Shown piece after piece: positions 63,685 through 64,000 of a stretch of DNA of 64,000 nucleotides. The stretch lies in the NCBI RefSeq assembly GCF_010365305.1, contig NZ_CP048279.1:1984001-2048000 (forward strand), in the 5' to 3' direction. A program made the translations under genes and the position numbers. The number at the start of each line of letters is the position of its first letter. Positions within the stretch are counted from its first letter, which is position 1. The notes beneath the pieces were generated by a model. That model was not told the origin of the DNA and did not search any database. It saw nothing but the letters and a program-made list of their open reading frames with translations. The DNA comes from Staphylococcus sp. MI 10-1553 (lineage in GTDB: Bacteria; Bacillota; Bacilli; Staphylococcales; Staphylococcaceae).

Positions 63685-64000
63685 CTATTCCACTGTTACT
63701 GATTTTGCTAAGTTACGTGGTTTATCCACATCTAAGCCACGGTGTAATGCGGCATAGTACGAAATCAATTGTAATGTTACGACAGATACGAGTGGTGTTA
63801 ATAACTCATGTACGTGAGGAATCACATACGTGTCGCCTGGTTTTTCGAGACCTTCCATTGCGATGATACATGGATGTGCACCACGCGCAACGACTTCTTT
63901 CACGTTACCACGAATTGAAAGGTTAACGCCTTCTTGTGTCGCTAATGCTACGATTGGTGTACCTTCTTCAATTAATGCAATCGTACCGTGTTTTAGTTCT
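63685..64000 (-). CDS. glmS: Glucosamine-fructose-6-phosphate aminotransferase GlmS (C-terminal part)
   Basis: C-terminal 104 residues of GlmS, which makes glucosamine-6-phosphate for wall synthesis. [40 protein letters not shown] and the end [13 protein letters not shown] are the family's isomerase-domain terminus with its catalytic His/Lys region. The N-terminus, and the glmS ribozyme expected in the leader, are outside the window. Confidence 0.98.
   Translation of the reverse strand, partial: ELKHGTIALIEEGTPIVALATQEGVNLSIRGNVKEVVARGAHPCIIAMEGLEKPGDTYVIPHVHELLTPLVSVVTLQLISYYAALHRGLDVDKPRNLAKSVTVE

Overview
The window is a stretch of a Staphylococcus chromosome. Gene order and protein sequences match the staphylococcal core: murA, the F-type ATP synthase operon, upp-glyA, tdk-prfA-prmC, rho, murZ-fba, pyrG-rpoE, coaW, luxS, pdp-deoD, manA and glmS. 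Base composition is low-GC, Shine-Dalgarno sequences are strong, and there are many hairpin-plus-U-tract terminators. The species cannot be fixed from sequence alone; a member of the intermedius/hyicus-type group is my guess. Both window edges cut genes: murA on the left (C-terminus missing) and glmS on the right (only the C-terminal end present).

Layout. 1-23.7 kb is conserved housekeeping DNA, almost all on the minus strand: murA, a DUF1146 membrane protein, the complete atpIBEFHAGDC operon, mnaA, upp, glyA, ywlG, the arginine-phosphatase gene ywlE, the threonylcarbamoyl-AMP synthase gene, prmC, prfA, tdk, rpmE2, rho, an aldehyde dehydrogenase, an HxlR regulator, murZ and fba. At 24-32.2 kb the fba-to-pyrG interval holds ywjG plus two additions: the antiporter gene glpT and a complete type I restriction-modification system (hsdM-hsdS-hsdR). 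pyrG follows, with a leader that looks like a reiterative-transcription (CTP-sensing) attenuator, then rpoE and a double-GNAT protein.

36.4-42.5 kb is the most unusual part. A very AT-rich three-gene cassette encodes a 31-residue peptide with the AKGDGW motif of streptide precursors, an MFS exporter and a radical SAM/SPASM enzyme. It looks like a streptide-type (Lys-Trp cross-linked) RiPP system. It abuts a BCCT osmolyte-transporter gene that has lost its 5' part and is also split by an IS200/IS605 element carrying tnpA and the RNA-guided nuclease gene tnpB. Conceptual removal of the IS restores the BCCT reading frame.

43-64 kb returns to core genes: coaW, a DUF2750 protein, a SAM-I-riboswitch-controlled M20 peptidase/ATP-grasp pair next to luxS, doxX, pdp, deoD, a DCC-family protein, nhaC, an EVE-domain protein with an McrB-like tail, manA, a GntR/FadR regulator, a HAD phosphatase, an ABC ATPase and glmS. 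Embedded here are a compact type I toxin-antitoxin locus (PepA1/Fst-like, about 55.1-55.35 kb), a gene broken by an in-frame stop, and four copies of a roughly 290-360 bp structured intergenic repeat with inverted ends. No tRNA, rRNA, CRISPR array or prophage was seen.
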